Of a DNA stretch of 64,000 nt, positions 49,701 to 58,245 are shown piece after piece. The stretch comes from Mesocentrotus franciscanus (taxonomy: Eukaryota; Echinodermata; Echinoidea; Camarodonta; Strongylocentrotidae), in assembly GCA_037976565.1 (NCBI GenBank), contig CP137683.1, positions 13,163,699 to 13,227,698 of the forward strand. Direction: 5' to 3'. The notes below the pieces were generated by a model. The model did no database searches and was not told the DNA's origin. It was given only the letters and a program-made list of their open reading frames with translations. A program made the translations under genes and the position numbers. Positions within the stretch are counted from its first letter, which is position 1, and every line of letters begins with the position of its first letter.

Positions 49701-52700
49701 GCATCTCCTCATGAGTGTCTTCTTCTTCTTCTTCGCTTCCGTCGCAAGTCTGTCGAATCTATCAGTATCGCACCATTAACTAAATGAAGACGCTCTGCTC
49801 CCTCCATCCACTTTATATTGCTCTGCACTTTCTGGTTGATACACCCATGATTATACTTAATATCATGTTCTTTTGGGCTGGCTTTGTTTTGCTTTGCATC
49901 TCTAAAAATTGGGAATAATTTTGAGAAAGAGGGACTCATGAAAACAGCTTGTGTTGAGTTGTTAATGCTACTCATCATACTACTCGTTAATTTTTGTTTA
50001 AAGGATGTTTGTTGATCACATGATTTGGTTTATTCTTGGATAGGGTGAAAGAAGAATGTGAGAAGGAATAAAGTGTGAAGAAGTACTCTGAGAATGTCTC
50101 TTCACTAATAGAGGAAGATGTGCAAGGATAGAATGGGTGTTTGGAAGGAGAGAAAGTGACAAACAAGGAGAGTGAATGAAAAAGAAACAGAAGGAAAACA
50201 ATGAAGAAGTTAATGTAGAAGAGACAGGGAGAGGGAGGGGCAGAGAAAGAGAGAGAGAGAGGGGAGAGAGAGAGAGAGAGAGAGAGATAGAAATAGATAG
50301 AAAGAGAAAGAGAGAGGTAGAGAGAGGTAGAGAGAGAGAGAGAAATAGAGAGAAAGAGAGAGGGGAGAGAGGTAGAGAGAGGTAGAGAGAGAGATATATA
50401 TAGAGGGGGGAGGGTGAAGAGAGAAACAGACATTCAGACAGACCGACGGACCGACAGGGAGAGGGATAGACAGAGGAAGAATAATGATCGGGTGTGGTAT
50501 CATATAGAAAATACAAAGATGTCGTGAAAGAAAGAAAGTACTTACATGTAGGTCTATATCTTTTAGTGGGGGAATTTAAAGTTTTTTATACATTGAAACA
50601 CATCTTCAATCATGCTTCATACTGTGTTTAAAACAACAGAAATATTGCTTTCATGTCTTGACCTTAATGTTATTGTTTAGGAAGATCCTCCCCTGGAAGA
50701 AGACATGAGTCACCGTGGTAACCGTTCATCACATCAAATATTGAAAACTTGTTAGATAGTTTACGCAGGTATTTCTATTTTCGCTTTTTATTCTTGGAAC
50801 ACAGAAGGAAATTCAATTTCAGTTAACCATATTGAATTACTATTTGGTTTTGTGTTCCCCAGAGCTGTACAACAAATACCGTAATGGGGTGGGACTGAGG
50901 TCCATCAATTTCCTTCTGCAGCTCGCAATTTTCATCCAATTTAAAACTAACAATTCAATTTCATGTAAACAGAGTGATTTGCAGGCAATTTTCAGGAAAA
51001 TGATCCAGCTAGCAATGCATGGAGAGGGACAGCCAAGGCCAATCCCTAAACTTGCAAGTTATCTAACTGCTTTTTGTTAGCAGTGTCAATGTCCTCAAAA
51101 TCATTGACCCTTTGAGATGTGACCTTCTGCAGGTCAACCATATCCTATGTCATAAACATTCTGTCATGATGGTTTTTTTTTTAGAGGCATGCCTGTCTAA
51201 AATTCTCTGAAAAGGGTAATGTTTTAGTCTTTGCATTGATTATAATAGGATCATTATTTATGAAATATGGTCTCAAGATTTAAAGAGCAAGCAAGAGTTT
51301 CCACCTTTTCATTTTCATGGAACTACATGTAAACCATCTGTCATCCCATTATTTGTCGTTGGTATTAATCAAAATGAGATCTGTAAATAGTTACTTCTAG
51401 AATTAGCAGACTACATACATTTTACTGCTACTAACTGTTAAATGCTTTATCAATTACATTAGAAAAAAATTTAGATTAAAGACTTTACATGTTAATAGAT
51501 AATAAGAAGAATGTCATGAGAGCTAGGATAATACTTTCAACACAGAAGTTATGATACAACTGAAATCAAGGCAAGATTTTGTTAACTCTTGGTCCAAATG
51601 GTTGAAATATAAACATATTTGTATTTCTGAGTAAAGGTAAAATCACTAAATATTTAAGATTCAATTTGCCAAACATACATGTTGCCTATATGGCATGAGC
51701 AATATTCACTTTTCGAACAAACTTGGAATTAATACAAACTTAAATCTTTCACTGTCATATTGCACAACAAAAGAATAATTCTGAAAATTGCCATTCATGT
51801 AGCTGACTGTTCCCTTTAATAAAACTACAAGGACATCCCTCCCCCCTCAACATCTGGATACCTTGTTCATAATTGGCAGTCAAAATTCCACCATTTTCTC
51901 CATCAATAGAAACAGCTTTGTGATTTACAAGTGTCATCTTAAAGGTCAATGGCAAAATCTTCCTCGCTTCATTCTAAATCATACCCCATGGAATCGTTAA
52001 AGATAAAATCGAGTACTGGTCATGCCATTGCAATGTGAAAGAAACTGTCCGAAAACAATTTTGGAAGGTTGATTTTCTATTATAGGCCAATAAGAATTGG
52101 TATAAACCAATTTTGGAAATATCAAAATGATGCGATAATGATTGACTCAACCTTGCTAGAAAAGTCATTTGCATGACACACAGTCACAGAAATGAGTCTA
52201 TGGGACTACAGACACGTGATGGGATTGCTCTAAACTTTTTCAGCTATTTCTTGTCATATTTCAAACAAAGCAGCATTTTTTTTATAGGATACCTTTCTGC
52301 TATGATATTCTTCCAAACTGACATACAAAGTCTGACAAACAGACAGAGCTCACAAATTATTTTTTAAACTTAAGCAGAACTCTACCTTCTCTTAAAGACA
52401 TTGTTTAACAATGTTTCCAGATTTACAAATCTGAGATGCATGGCCCTACGTGTTATCAGTGTCTGTGATATGGTGTAATATTGAAGCCCCAAAAAAATTG
52501 CGCTTCAAAATATCATGAAGTGCTTCAAAAAAGTAAAAATCTTTGAGTGACCAGTTTTAACATACTCTTTTTCTCCAATAGACTGTAGTGGTGTTCAAAA
52601 CCGTTTGGCAAACAGATTTTGACATTTCTAATACCAATCATAAATATCTCGATAATCAGACAGGCGACCAGCTTGTAAAAGTCATGATTGCAGCATGAGC

Positions 52701-53636
52701 TAAATCCAGGATTTTGTTTAGAATCAGAGGCAAAGTTACCTAATACCTTTAAAGTTTGACAGCATAAATTTTCCTTGCTGCTGTCTGAATCAGACCCAAC
52801 GGAACCATTAAGGTCAGGCTACCCGAAATATTCAGATTTGATGGGACAACAAAACTTGAAATGTATGAAAAGAAATCATTTCAAATTGCACATATACAAT
52901 TCATGCAACAGTTAATGGCCTTACGTTGGAATTCTTGGTAATAAAGGAGGATGCCATATGAAAACTTTTCATTTCATTGAAATTCATTTTCATATATTGT
53001 ATAAAAAAATAGGGAAAACAAATAGATTACTTTGCAATTTGGCTAAAAGGCAGAAAATGAATTTTGTTTTCAAGCAAATGAAATGATAAATTCCAAGAAG
53101 TAGGACTGAAATTCACTAGATGCCCTACTACTTTTTATTTGTGGAACTACAACATATCCCGAAATATCTTTAAATCACTTAATACTGATTATTCAACTTT
53201 TTCATACCACCTGCTGTACTGACTAACAACAGAAAACATGGGCAAAACAAATAAAGCCTACTCCAAGGAAACTCTCCTATAGAAAAATAAGTTATCACAA
53301 TCATGATGCACTGGTGGGTGGTGCCATACCAGGCAAGCCTCAGGCAAGCCTCAGGCAAAGATGAAAGTGGCAAAATGAAGGAAATGAAAGCATTGAGAAG
53401 ATGAAAGAGGTAGAAGAATGAACATCAAGGCAATACAATATGAATACACACAGCAATTATTGCCAATATAATCCACATACTTTGTGGAAAAGGAAAAAAG
53501 GGATAAAGATGACCATCTAGAGAAAACAGAAGATGGGATAAAATCCCATTTGGTTGTCATAGTAACCAATGACTTACCTTTACATTGCTTAGTTTCCTTA
53601 TCAAGTATTGCCTTAGTGGATACAATGTTTCCATAT
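29497..53636 (-). CDS. RBMS: RBMS-type RNA-binding protein (RRM1 end, RRM2, C-terminal tail), 9 exons, 5' end missing
   Basis: In transcript order the coding exons are 53636-53578, 47805-47714, 39804-39644, 35829-35768, 35280-35118, 33309-33162, 32390-32280, 31259-31194 and 29565-29497 (stop TGA at 29499-29497). All have AG...GT borders and compatible phases, giving 309 residues. RRM1 is entered at [20 protein letters not shown]. Its RNP1 is KGYGFVDF (19-26). RRM2 has RNP2 LYISNL (59-64) and RNP1 RGVGFARM (98-105). [11 protein letters not shown] follows RRM2, a hallmark of RBMS1/2/3 (MSSP family). The rest is Gln, Ala, Pro and Tyr-rich, as in the family. Known members bind AU-rich RNA and single-stranded DNA, in nucleus and cytoplasm. 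The start of RRM1 and the N-terminus are not found in the window and may lie in the gap or beyond 64,000. Which vertebrate paralogue it corresponds to cannot be told; probably a single pro-orthologue. Confidence 0.93.
30366..30456 (+). repeat. (AG)n microsatellite
   Basis: Nearly uninterrupted GA/AG run in the last RBMS intron. On the transcript strand it is a pyrimidine tract. Confidence 0.95.
31069..31132. repeat. Hairpin repeat family, copy 1
   Basis: The arm TAGCTGGAAGAGCATTGACTC pairs imperfectly with GAGTCAATATCCTTCTATCTTC after an 11-base loop region, followed by AACAGATG. Same design as five other copies at 33,949, 45,167, 48,598, 58,059 and 60,930. Confidence 0.65.
32452..32798 (-). 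mobile_element. TTAA-flanked MITE, subfamily A, copy 2
   Basis: The left end AGGTATAGACTAGTTCTGG follows TTAA (32448-32451). The right end CTGGTCTTTACCT is the inverted counterpart, but the right TTAA is mutated to CATA. It is the reverse complement of the copy at 3659-4037. Located in the RBMS intron between exons 32390 and 33162. Confidence 0.8.
33356..33549. mobile_element. TA-flanked inverted-repeat MITE, copy 2
   Basis: The ends TACAGTGAAACCTG and CAGGTTTGACTGTA are complementary with one mismatch. The interior ATGGTCTTTATAGGCAGG and GGTTCCTTTACTACAGG blocks match copy 1. It lies just upstream of the RBMS exon ending at 33309. Confidence 0.75.
33949..34026. repeat. Hairpin repeat family, copy 2
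   Basis: The left arm CATCTGCTGAAAGCTTGAAG with GTGTTAAC pairs with TAACCTTCTTACTCTCAAGA and GATG. Imperfect arms, loop of about 25 bases. Confidence 0.6.
36530..36960. promoter_or_regulatory. GC/CpG-enriched block in an RBMS intron, candidate regulatory sequence
   Basis: In a mostly AT-rich intron this stretch has many CpGs and no repeat structure, with segments such as ACCCGGCCGTCCAATAAA, CTACGCCGCTATCGAATGAC and GGCGATGCGATCTTAGGGG. No open splice-bounded exon fits. Composition is the only evidence for a regulatory role. Confidence 0.3.
37365..37730 (+). repeat. CT/TCTG-rich minisatellite, three ~96-100 bp units
   Basis: CATCTTATTTTACT occurs at about 37395, 37495 and 37591, each time followed by TTTCTTTCTTTCCCTGTTCC and a TCTG/TCTA run. 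It is flanked by CT repeats to about 37,730. The overlapping Leu/Ser frames are artefacts. Confidence 0.9.
38620..38800 (+). repeat. GA-rich low-complexity tract
   Basis: Imperfect AGAG/GAAA repeats in the same RBMS intron. Pyrimidine-rich on the transcript strand. Confidence 0.85.
39281..39332 (-). pseudogene. Duplicated 3' part of the RRM2 exon, possible pseudo-exon
   Basis: On the minus strand the 52 bases from GATATTGAGG to GGCGTAGGCTTTGCAAG match the end of the true RRM2 exon (39644 side) at most positions and are followed by GTACCTGGTAAGT. Read in the frame of its last ten codons it gives [10 protein letters not shown]. One extra base relative to the true exon puts the upstream codons out of frame. 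It has two possible donors, GTACCT and a stronger GTAAGT eight bases on. Either a decayed duplicate or an alternative exon. Confidence 0.5.
40991..41012 (+). repeat. Short (AG)n run
   Basis: Eleven AG units in the RBMS intron between exons 39804 and 47714. Confidence 0.9.
41338..41370 (+). repeat. Short (AG)n run
   Basis: GACAGAGACAG followed by an AG run in the same intron. Confidence 0.9.
43271..43284. promoter_or_regulatory. RFX X-box motif
   Basis: GTAACCATGGCAAC matches the X-box consensus GTHNYYATRRNAAC at every position and sits in a GC-enriched, non-repetitive block (about 43,020-43,500) of an RBMS intron. Whether it is bound is unknown. Confidence 0.5.
43680..44065 (+). repeat. GA/GACA-rich tracts
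   Basis: A (GATA)-type patch, a pure AG run at about 43,722-43,763 and a mixed AGAG/ACAG block at 43,920-44,062. All are purine-rich on the plus strand. Confidence 0.9.
44326..44703 (+). repeat. Tandem duplication, two ~182-196 bp units
   Basis: Unit 1 (44326-44507) and unit 2 (44508-44703) share long blocks such as AACCAGTTGCAGGTATCGA, CTGAATGATCATTACTTCC and TCTTAAGCACATTAACAG, with few differences and a short insertion in unit 2. Confidence 0.85.
44760..45105 (+). mobile_element. A-tailed sequence, candidate retrotransposed 3' end
   Basis: AT-rich sequence ending in AAAATAAAACACC, 20-odd bases and then a run of nine A. The AATAAA-plus-A-tail layout suggests a retroposed transcript or LINE end, but no parent can be named. 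It includes a direct repeat of TTGTATTTTAATTATTCTGAG (second half near 44,990-45,012). Confidence 0.3.
45167..45244. repeat. Hairpin repeat family, copy 3
   Basis: The left arm ATCTGTTTGAAGCCTGAAGG with GTGTTAA pairs with TTAAGACCCTTCTG and TATCTAAATAGATG. Loop contains CTCTGTAACACAG. A half copy (GAGAGCTAGAAGGGCATTAA) follows at about 45,252 and abuts the TTAA MITE. Confidence 0.65.
45273..45655. mobile_element. TTAA-flanked MITE, subfamily B, copy 1 (383 bp)
   Basis: Flanked by TTAA at 45269-45272 and 45656-45659. The ends AGATTAAGTTGAGTTCTGG and, inverted, AGAGAAGGTTGAGTTCTGG form 19-bp imperfect terminal repeats. The left half shares GGTCATGCGATTGCATTGTG with subfamily A. The target duplication is that of piggyBac-type elements, though the ends are not the canonical CCC. 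Confidence 0.8.
45704..45934. mobile_element. 231-bp non-autonomous DNA transposon with 9-bp target duplication
   Basis: Terminal inverted repeats TAGTCCGGAATCTGGCCG (18 bp, exact) are flanked on both sides by GATCACTCC (45695-45703 and 45935-45943). An inner inverted pair GCCGAAGATGGC / GCCATCTTCGGC adds structure. A 9-bp duplication suggests a Mutator-like family. Only 48 bases separate it from the preceding TTAA MITE. Confidence 0.85.
46353..46442. mobile_element. TA-flanked inverted-repeat MITE, copy 3 (internally deleted)
   Basis: The ends TAGAGTCAAATCTG and CAGGTCTGACTGTA match the family, with the GTGGTCTATGTAGACAGG and AGGTGGTCACTAAAGC blocks retained. It is half the length of the other copies. 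Confidence 0.7.
47500..47645 (+). repeat. TTC, AT and ATT microsatellite cluster
   Basis: TTC units near 47,505-47,527, TATATATATA near 47,587 and ATT units at 47,607-47,640, close to the RBMS donor at 47,713. Possibly a SINE tail. Confidence 0.8.
48598..48667. repeat. Hairpin repeat family, copy 4
   Basis: The arm GAAAGCCAGAATGGCGTTAA pairs imperfectly with TTAACACCTTTTGGTCTCTT, then ATCAGAT. Confidence 0.6.
49268..49612 (+). repeat. CT-rich low-complexity tract
   Basis: CTCT, CCTC and TCTG repeats in the RBMS intron between exons 47805 and 53578. Overlapping frames are artefacts. Confidence 0.9.
50175..50410 (+). repeat. GA-rich low-complexity tract
   Basis: AGAG and AGAGGTAG repeats. 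Overlapping Arg/Glu and Ser/Leu frames are artefacts. Confidence 0.9.
50709..50722. promoter_or_regulatory. Near-consensus RFX X-box motif
   Basis: GTCACCGTGGTAAC differs from GTHNYYATRRNAAC only at the seventh base. Intronic in RBMS. Confidence 0.35.
52001..52391. mobile_element. TTAA-flanked MITE, subfamily B, copy 2 (391 bp)
   Basis: TTAA lies at 51997-52000 and 52392-52395. The ends AGATAAAATCGAGTACTGG and, inverted, GAGAAGGTAGAGTTCTGC are diverged versions of those at 45273-45655. It shares GGTCATGCCATTGCAATGTG, ATGGGACTACA and a GATATTCTTCCAAACTGACA block. Confidence 0.75.
53553..53566. promoter_or_regulatory. RFX X-box motif next to the RRM1 exon donor
   Basis: GTTGTCATAGTAAC matches the X-box consensus at every position. 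It lies 11 bases inside the intron that follows the RBMS exon 53578-53636. Binding is not shown. Confidence 0.4.
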
Positions 53637-54446
53637 CTGTAGAGAAAAAGAAAGAAGAAAAAAATACATTGTAATTTTATATACTTTTTTTTTCGAAATT
53701 ACTTTGTTGCTTAGTTCAGAGAAATGTGATAGAAATGACATTTTGATTACACTTGATGATCAAATTACTTGGACTATCTATCTGATCAAAATGTCCCTTT
53801 ATCATGATAAACAACAATATTTCTCGTGCAAAGAGTATCATATTCTGAAAAGTGATTGATGAAGGAAGAAAATTAAGTATTTCATTCCTTTAATAACAAA
53901 AGTCAAGTACATATTTTCCAAGGATAACTGAATTAGCAGATGGATTATATAATATACAGGGGGTTTCCCTGGGAAGTAACAAACACAAATTCATTTACAG
54001 TCACTAATTTTGGGCTAATAACATTAAACTAACATCTATGAACTTATCAACTCCTGCCAGGCAAAGTTATCCTGACAATTTGATTCAATTTCATATGGTG
54101 AGGGATAAAACTGTCTGCTATGCTAGTCAATCGAATCAGTGAAACTAAATGAAACATGACTGGGATGGCATTTTTTGGGATGATGAATAGCAGATTAAGA
54201 GCAAAAATTAAGTAAACTGATGACCTAGGAGTAGGAGGGTGAACGGAACTCTAACCATTTTCATCTCAAGGATTTAGGCCTAACCCTTTTGACTACGGGA
54301 CTGTATTCTCTCATTCTCATAGGCAGAGTAGTGCAGGCATTTCTCATAGGAAATGGGTGGTCAAATATATGCACTTGTGATAATTGTTCAAAGTTCTATC
54401 TTAATAGGGTAATGGTTAGGATGGCAGGGCATCTGGGATTATAATT

Positions 54447-54497
54447 CAGGTTTAGGTTCAGGTTTAGGTTCAGGTTCAGGTTTAGGTTCAGGTTTAG
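54447..54497 (+). repeat. (TTCAGG/TTTAGG)n telomere-like hexamer repeat
   Basis: About eight hexamers alternating TTCAGG and TTTAGG. Variant interstitial telomere-like sequence. Confidence 0.85.
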
Positions 54498-55339
54498 CTA
54501 AAGTGTTTGGTCCAGGAGTGAAGCAAATGATTCGGGCTAGTGTAGGGTAACCAACAGTGGAGCTATTGTCTTGTCGCAAGAGCATGTTATCACACAACAA
54601 ACAAAGCAATGGGTTAACCCCTTGACTCCTGGATCCGGGTTGATCCTGTACTAAGCCTATGGGAATTAAACAATTCAGTACTGAGCAGGTTGATAAAGCT
54701 GTAGCTTGAAGAAGCTTGGACTTTACCAGAAAAGAGGGGGTGGGAGCGAATCCATCTATCTGTTTTCCTGCTCTTGGCCATCGACCACAACGAGCGCCCC
54801 CCTCCCTGAAGAGTAGATATCACTCAGACGAGATGAATTTGTCGCAATTGAAAAGCCAAGTATCCCATCACGCACCACCGCACTTGGCACCTCCGAAGCC
54901 GCAGTCATTACTTCCTGTTGACCAACTTTAACCGGCTATTTCTCTCTTTTTTCCTCCCGTTTTCCAATTTCCATGATTCAAAATTCACCGCCGATGTACT
55001 ATCCTATCAATATTGCCCCGTCGCGTCATTTCTCGATCTGTTTCGTGTCTTTAGTTGTGCGTTTAAGATGCATATTGAAGTTTAATCTACCACTCGTCTT
55101 GTCTCTCCCACATAATTTCTGGATGACCATATAGTGCCACTACTTCTCAAGTAGTCCTTGAGAGACGCCAAATGCATGGCTTGCCAACAACACCAGGGGG
55201 AGATGAATTTTATTTTCTGTTTCTCAGGAGATATCTTCGGCTTGACCACTTGTGACCACACGGGGGATTATTAATATCTACTTCTCATAGATGATGAGGA
55301 AAAGTGTCAACAATGATACAAGGATGAGTGTGACGGTAT

Positions 55340-55666
55340 GAAAGGAAGAGAGAAAAAAGACAGAGAGATGTAGAGATTAGAAGGAAAGAGAGAGAGACAG
55401 AGAGAGATAGAAAGAGAGAGATAGAGAGGAAGAGTGTGAATGAGAGATTGGGTGAGGAAAGAAAAGGCAAAATGACAGAGAAAAAGTGAAAGTACGAGAG
55501 AGAGACAGACAGAGAGAGAGGGGGAGAGACAGAGAGAGAGACAGAAAGAGAAAGGGGGTGAATGAAAAAGAGAGAATGTAGAAAAAGTTTGGGAAGGAAA
55601 GATCAGGGGAAGGGGAAAGAAAGAACATGAGGAAGGAGAGGAGAAGGAAAAGTATATTGAAACAGG

Positions 55667-55699
<33 letters not shown>

Positions 55700-55827
55700 A
55701 GACAGACAGACAAAGACAGTGAGGGTGGAATGAAAAAGATGGGATACAGGAAGTGTTGGGGAAGGAAAGGTCAGGGGAAGGGGAAAGAAAGAACATGAGG
55801 AAGGAGAGGAGAAGGAAAAGTATACTG

Positions 55828-55866
<39 letters not shown>

Positions 55867-55870
55867 AAGG
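55340..55870 (+). repeat. GA-rich tract with an internal 168-bp duplication
   Basis: AGAG repeats throughout. The block from GGAAGGAAAG through AAAGAACATGAGGAAGGAG to AAAGTATA occurs at about 55,592 and again at about 55,760, indicating one tandem duplication. Overlapping frames of Ser/Leu/Phe are artefacts. Confidence 0.9.
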
Positions 55871-55905
55871 GGAAAAAGGGAGTTTGCAAACAAACAAATT
55901 GGTCA

Positions 55906-56129
55906 TTACTTTATACTTCCATATATCCAAGGTTTAAATTGCAGACCACACAAAATCTTGAACAGATGGGAAGAGAGCTTTGCCAAATATGAGGGGGCAC
56001 CTCTACCCAGAAAGCGTTCTATATCCATGATCCAGAAACAAAAGTCCTCATAAATCCATCCTGAGAAGTCTTCCACTATAATCTTAAAATCATCTGTGCA
56101 ATGATACTCCCAGTTGTCTATTAGTCCAT
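55906..56129 (-). CDS. Unassigned open frame running into the assembly gap
   Basis: A minus-strand frame is open for about 74 codons from the gap edge to TAA at 55906-55908. It contains WEYHCTDDF, EDFSGWIYEDFCFW and FLGRGAPSYLAKL. Composition looks protein-like (Trp, Cys and Asp/Glu spread evenly, no low complexity), but I recognise no family. It could be a transposon ORF fragment, an exon of another gene, or chance. If the gap is closed by its overlapping ends, the same frame meets a stop about eleven codons upstream of the gap edge. Confidence 0.25.
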
Positions 56130-56629
56130 NNNNNNNNNNNNNNNNNNNNNNNNNNNNNNNNNNNNNNNNNNNNNNNNNNNNNNNNNNNNNNNNNNNNNNN
56201 NNNNNNNNNNNNNNNNNNNNNNNNNNNNNNNNNNNNNNNNNNNNNNNNNNNNNNNNNNNNNNNNNNNNNNNNNNNNNNNNNNNNNNNNNNNNNNNNNNNN
56301 NNNNNNNNNNNNNNNNNNNNNNNNNNNNNNNNNNNNNNNNNNNNNNNNNNNNNNNNNNNNNNNNNNNNNNNNNNNNNNNNNNNNNNNNNNNNNNNNNNNN
56401 NNNNNNNNNNNNNNNNNNNNNNNNNNNNNNNNNNNNNNNNNNNNNNNNNNNNNNNNNNNNNNNNNNNNNNNNNNNNNNNNNNNNNNNNNNNNNNNNNNNN
56501 NNNNNNNNNNNNNNNNNNNNNNNNNNNNNNNNNNNNNNNNNNNNNNNNNNNNNNNNNNNNNNNNNNNNNNNNNNNNNNNNNNNNNNNNNNNNNNNNNNNN
56601 NNNNNNNNNNNNNNNNNNNNNNNNNNNNN
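56130..56629. other. Assembly gap, 500 N
   Basis: Exactly 500 N, a placeholder size. The base sequence CTATTAGTCCAT ends the left flank (56118-56129) and begins the right flank (56630-56641), so the two contig ends may overlap and the true gap may be nil. Confidence 0.95.
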
Positions 56630-58058
56630 CTATTAGTCCATGCTCTTTCCCTTTTAATATTCTTCAGGCGGTCTGCAACGGCTCTACTTCAGACATCAAG
56701 CTGAAATATTAATGTGTTCCATTTTTTGAAAATTGAGGTACTGTATATCAAGAGGCAGATTAGTAACTATGCCCATTTTCTCAATGAATGATAATGTGAA
56801 TTTCATGAATACAAGAGTATATATCCCACATTGAAGAAAATGTAGGAAATTTCATTTCGTCCCTGGAAATGATCATACTATTCTTTTATTTTTAGTCTTG
56901 AGATAATTTACTTTTGATGTATTTACAATGTCACAATGCATGTATTCATCCACTGTAAATTGCAACATAAATGGATTTGAAAGTTTTGGAACTAAAATTG
57001 AAAATAACATCACAAATGTGTTCTAATTTCTAAACTTAACAAGTATTTCAAGACTAGGATAAGCCTTTTTAAATTAAAAATTGTAAACTTAATGGACTAC
57101 CACCATACTTCCATACCTGGAGGGAAAAAGCAACACTAATCACTGACAGTATATAGGGAAGAGAGGGAGGGAATTCTCAAATTAAGGAGCAAATTTTCCT
57201 CAAAAAATATGAGACTGTGCTATGAGATATGAGCTGTTTTTCACTCTATCCCTTCATGGTGTCATCAGCTGATGCATCCTGGGTATCGGTATAAACCAGG
57301 TCTTGGGGTTATGAAAACACGAGGGTCTCAGGGAAGACCAAAATGAGGATCCTGAAGCTTTCAAAGGTTTATTTTATTATTATGAAAGCTAATCTTGGAA
57401 GGTATACTAGAATCTACAAGTATTTTCCTTTAAGCTTTAAGGGAATGGAACAAGTGTTCTCTTTGATGTTAAGATGGAAATCATTTATAGAGAATTGAAC
57501 CTAGAAAGCAAGGGGTGATCTATCAGGTTGGAAAACAGAATGCATTTTAGCCCACAGATGTTTTTTAAAATTTTCAATTCAAAAAGAGAGTTTTCATCAC
57601 AATGATTGTATGTATCTTACTGTTTTATTATATACAAGATTACCCCCCCCCCCTATTTTGTCCAGATTTCCTTTTGAGTTTTCCACCGAATAACTGTCTG
57701 CTCAATTACATAGGATAATGTATTTTCACTGATACAAACTAACAGAGTTGAAATAATCCTGAGCTCACAGAACGACTTGGACGTGCACTAAATAAAATGC
57801 CGTTTCCACTCAAATATCAATGCTAGCTCTCTTGGAAGACAATTCTCTCTCAAAAACCAGCAAAAGAAGAAGTAGGTCTATCTTTTATGCTAAGGACTAA
57901 AGGAGAACGTGACAAAGTGAGAAACCTGATCACCAACGAAATCCACTTAGAAAGTTTGTCTCCCACAGAATGTTAGACATTCATGTAACGCCCCCCCCCC
58001 TCGACAGAGATGATTTTAAGACTTGATGATTTTGCGAGATTCAAACATTATACATGTA

Positions 58059-58143
58059 TCAGGTCTTCAGGAGCAAGAAGGACATCCACTGATATATGTA
58101 TATTAACACAGAGTTGACACTCTTTTGCCTCTTAACAGATGAT
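58059..58143. repeat. Hairpin repeat family, copy 5
   Basis: The left arm GTCTTCAGGAGCAAGAAGGA pairs imperfectly with ACTCTTTTGCCTCTTAACAG, then ATGAT. Middle contains AACACAGAGTTGACA. Confidence 0.55.
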
Positions 58144-58164
58144 ATTCAACTTTGTAATACATTA

Positions 58165-58245
58165 TTAACCCATTAACTCCTGAACGCTCTCATTCCCATA
58201 CGGTTTAACATAGGAGTCACCCGGTTTCCATAGGCAAGGGGTTAA
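58165..58245. mobile_element. 81-bp palindromic repeat with TTAACCC ends
   Basis: TTAACCCATTAACTCC at the left and GGCAAGGGGTTAA at the right are partly complementary. CTCATTCCCATA and AACATAGGAGTCACC blocks match the units at 10,251-10,479. Confidence 0.65.

Larger units (their letters stand above)
53637..56129 (-). other. RBMS upstream intron, no exon found
   Basis: I looked on the minus strand for the missing start of RRM1 (an RNP2 of the LYI type before YGNIVS) and saw none. Contents: TTYAGG hexamer repeats at 54,447-54,497, relatives of the TTAACCC palindromic repeat at about 54,285-54,355 and 54,606-54,690, and GA-rich tracts at 55,340-55,870. Confidence 0.4.

Noticed and set aside
49231..50516. 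Several Ser/Leu and Arg/Glu-rich frames of 80-166 codons
   Set aside because: Low-complexity CT and GA tracts; not genes.
55307..55930. 207-codon and 170-codon minus-strand frames
   Set aside because: Simple-repeat frames in the GA-rich tract with a 168-bp duplication.
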